A stretch of 5,752 nucleotides of DNA, from assembly GCA_003661945.1 (NCBI GenBank), contig QMXC01000085.1, forward strand, positions 1-5,752, given 5' to 3'. The first letter of the stretch is position 1; each line of letters starts with the position of its first letter. Below, piece after piece: positions 5,258 through 5,752 of the stretch. Below the pieces are notes generated by a model. It did no database searches, had not been told where the DNA came from, and saw only the letters and a program-made list of their open reading frames with translations. This DNA comes from Candidatus Bathyarchaeota archaeon (GTDB taxonomy: Archaea; Thermoproteota; Bathyarchaeia; Bathyarchaeales; UBA233). Position numbers and translations under genes: made by a program.

Positions 5258-5752
5258 TTAGGTTAAGAGGAAGCCGTACTTAATCGGGTCGTTAGGTTCT
5301 ATTATACATTGTTCTATTCCTATAATGTACGCGTAGGCGGATAGTTCTGGAATTACGCCTTTGTATTCGCCGATTTGAACCTCTTGTGCTGGTTTTCCAA
5401 TCATGACGAGCTCTGGGTTCACCAAGCTTTCGACGATTATGTCTTGGTTTAGCCCAAGCTTGTTTTTGGCGTATAAAGTTGCGAGTTTCGCGCTTACCGA
5501 AGTTCCGGCTGGAGAAACACATATGGTGTTTGCGTAGACGTTTGCGTGTTTAGCGTGATGCGAAGGGTTCTCCGGCGGAGCCGAGAAGGTTACAAGTTCA
5601 ATTTCCTTTGCTTCCGGGTTTTCTGGATGTTTCACTTTTATTTGGCTGTTTAAGGCTTCGAGGATTTTCATGCCTACTTCTACAAGTTTTTTAGCGTTTT
5701 CCGGCGCTACTTGAACTCCCGCTTGAGCTGGGTCTACGAAGCCGTAGTATAG
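5258..5752 (-). CDS. Proline racemase/hydroxyproline epimerase-family protein (N-terminus off the right edge)
   Basis: C-terminal 164 residues of a proline racemase-superfamily protein (family about 310-350 aa). Reading in from the edge, YYGFVDPAQAG matches the family's 'NFyAiVDA' strand, followed by a helix (PENAKKLVEVGMKILEAL), the active-site loop CVSPAGTSVSAKLATLYAK and the C-terminal domain ending EYKGVIPELSAYAYIIGIEQ, NDPIKYGFLL. Known members catalyse proline racemisation, 4-hydroxyproline 2-epimerisation or trans-3-hydroxyproline dehydration using two residues on opposite faces of the substrate. The second one lies in a DRSPCGTG-type loop. Here the loop has Ala (codon 5507-5509) at the Cys/Thr position and Cys (codon 5519-5521) at the usual Asp position, so standard two-base racemase chemistry is unlikely. 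The first catalytic residue is outside the window. The nearest ATG (5671) is internal, since family sequence continues upstream to the edge. It lies upstream of and co-directional with the AOR. Confidence 0.85.
   Translation of the reverse strand, partial: LYYGFVDPAQAGVQVAPENAKKLVEVGMKILEALNSQIKVKHPENPEAKEIELVTFSAPPENPSHHAKHANVYANTICVSPAGTSVSAKLATLYAKNKLGLNQDIIVESLVNPELVMIGKPAQEVQIGEYKGVIPELSAYAYIIGIEQCIIEPNDPIKYGFLLT

Overview
The window looks archaeal, probably from an anaerobic, possibly thermophilic lineage; a Bathyarchaeota-like organism is my best guess and cannot be proved from 5.7 kb. The reasons are a tungsten-type aldehyde:ferredoxin oxidoreductase (AOR) with its own MoaD/ThiS-like sulfur carrier, strong GGAGG ribosome-binding sites with frequent GTG starts, many ATA and AGA/AGG codons, and TATA/BRE-like elements about 55-65 bases before two start codons.

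Layout. Bases 1-746 (minus) hold the N-terminal 248 residues of a PotB-type ABC permease that runs off the left edge. It overlaps or abuts a membrane-anchored PotD-like solute-binding protein (716-1867, minus). A 192-base divergent intergenic region (1868-2059) separates this transporter from a D-2-hydroxyacid dehydrogenase (2060-3070, plus). That region has a TATA-like box near each end and two perfect tandem palindromes midway between them, which looks like a shared regulatory site. After a 15-base convergent gap, the rest of the window is on the minus strand. In transcription order from the right edge it encodes the C-terminal 164 residues of a proline racemase-family protein, then the AOR (615 aa), then a 74-residue beta-grasp carrier ending in Gly-Gly-Gly whose reading frame meets the AOR stop codon.

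How the genes may work together. The permease and binding protein would import a small, possibly cationic or amino-acid-like solute. The racemase-family enzyme, the hydroxyacid dehydrogenase and the AOR are all enzymes of small carboxylic-acid, amino-acid or aldehyde metabolism. One reading is a scavenging cluster in which an imported amino or imino acid is isomerised or dehydrated and oxo/aldehyde products are interconverted, with ferredoxin reduced by the AOR. This is inference from gene context only. The carrier protein most likely supplies sulfur for the dithiolene of the tungsto- or molybdopterin in the adjacent AOR.

The least ordinary features are: (a) the racemase-family protein has Ala where the second catalytic Cys (or Thr) of the family should be, and Cys where the neighbouring substrate-binding Asp usually is; (b) the AOR keeps all four cluster cysteines but departs from the usual residues in one pterin motif and the active-site loop; (c) the paired palindromes of the divergent promoter; (d) the permease has a textbook Shine-Dalgarno sequence but no standard start codon at the right distance. 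I see no CRISPR, tRNA, rRNA, insertion sequence or integrase.
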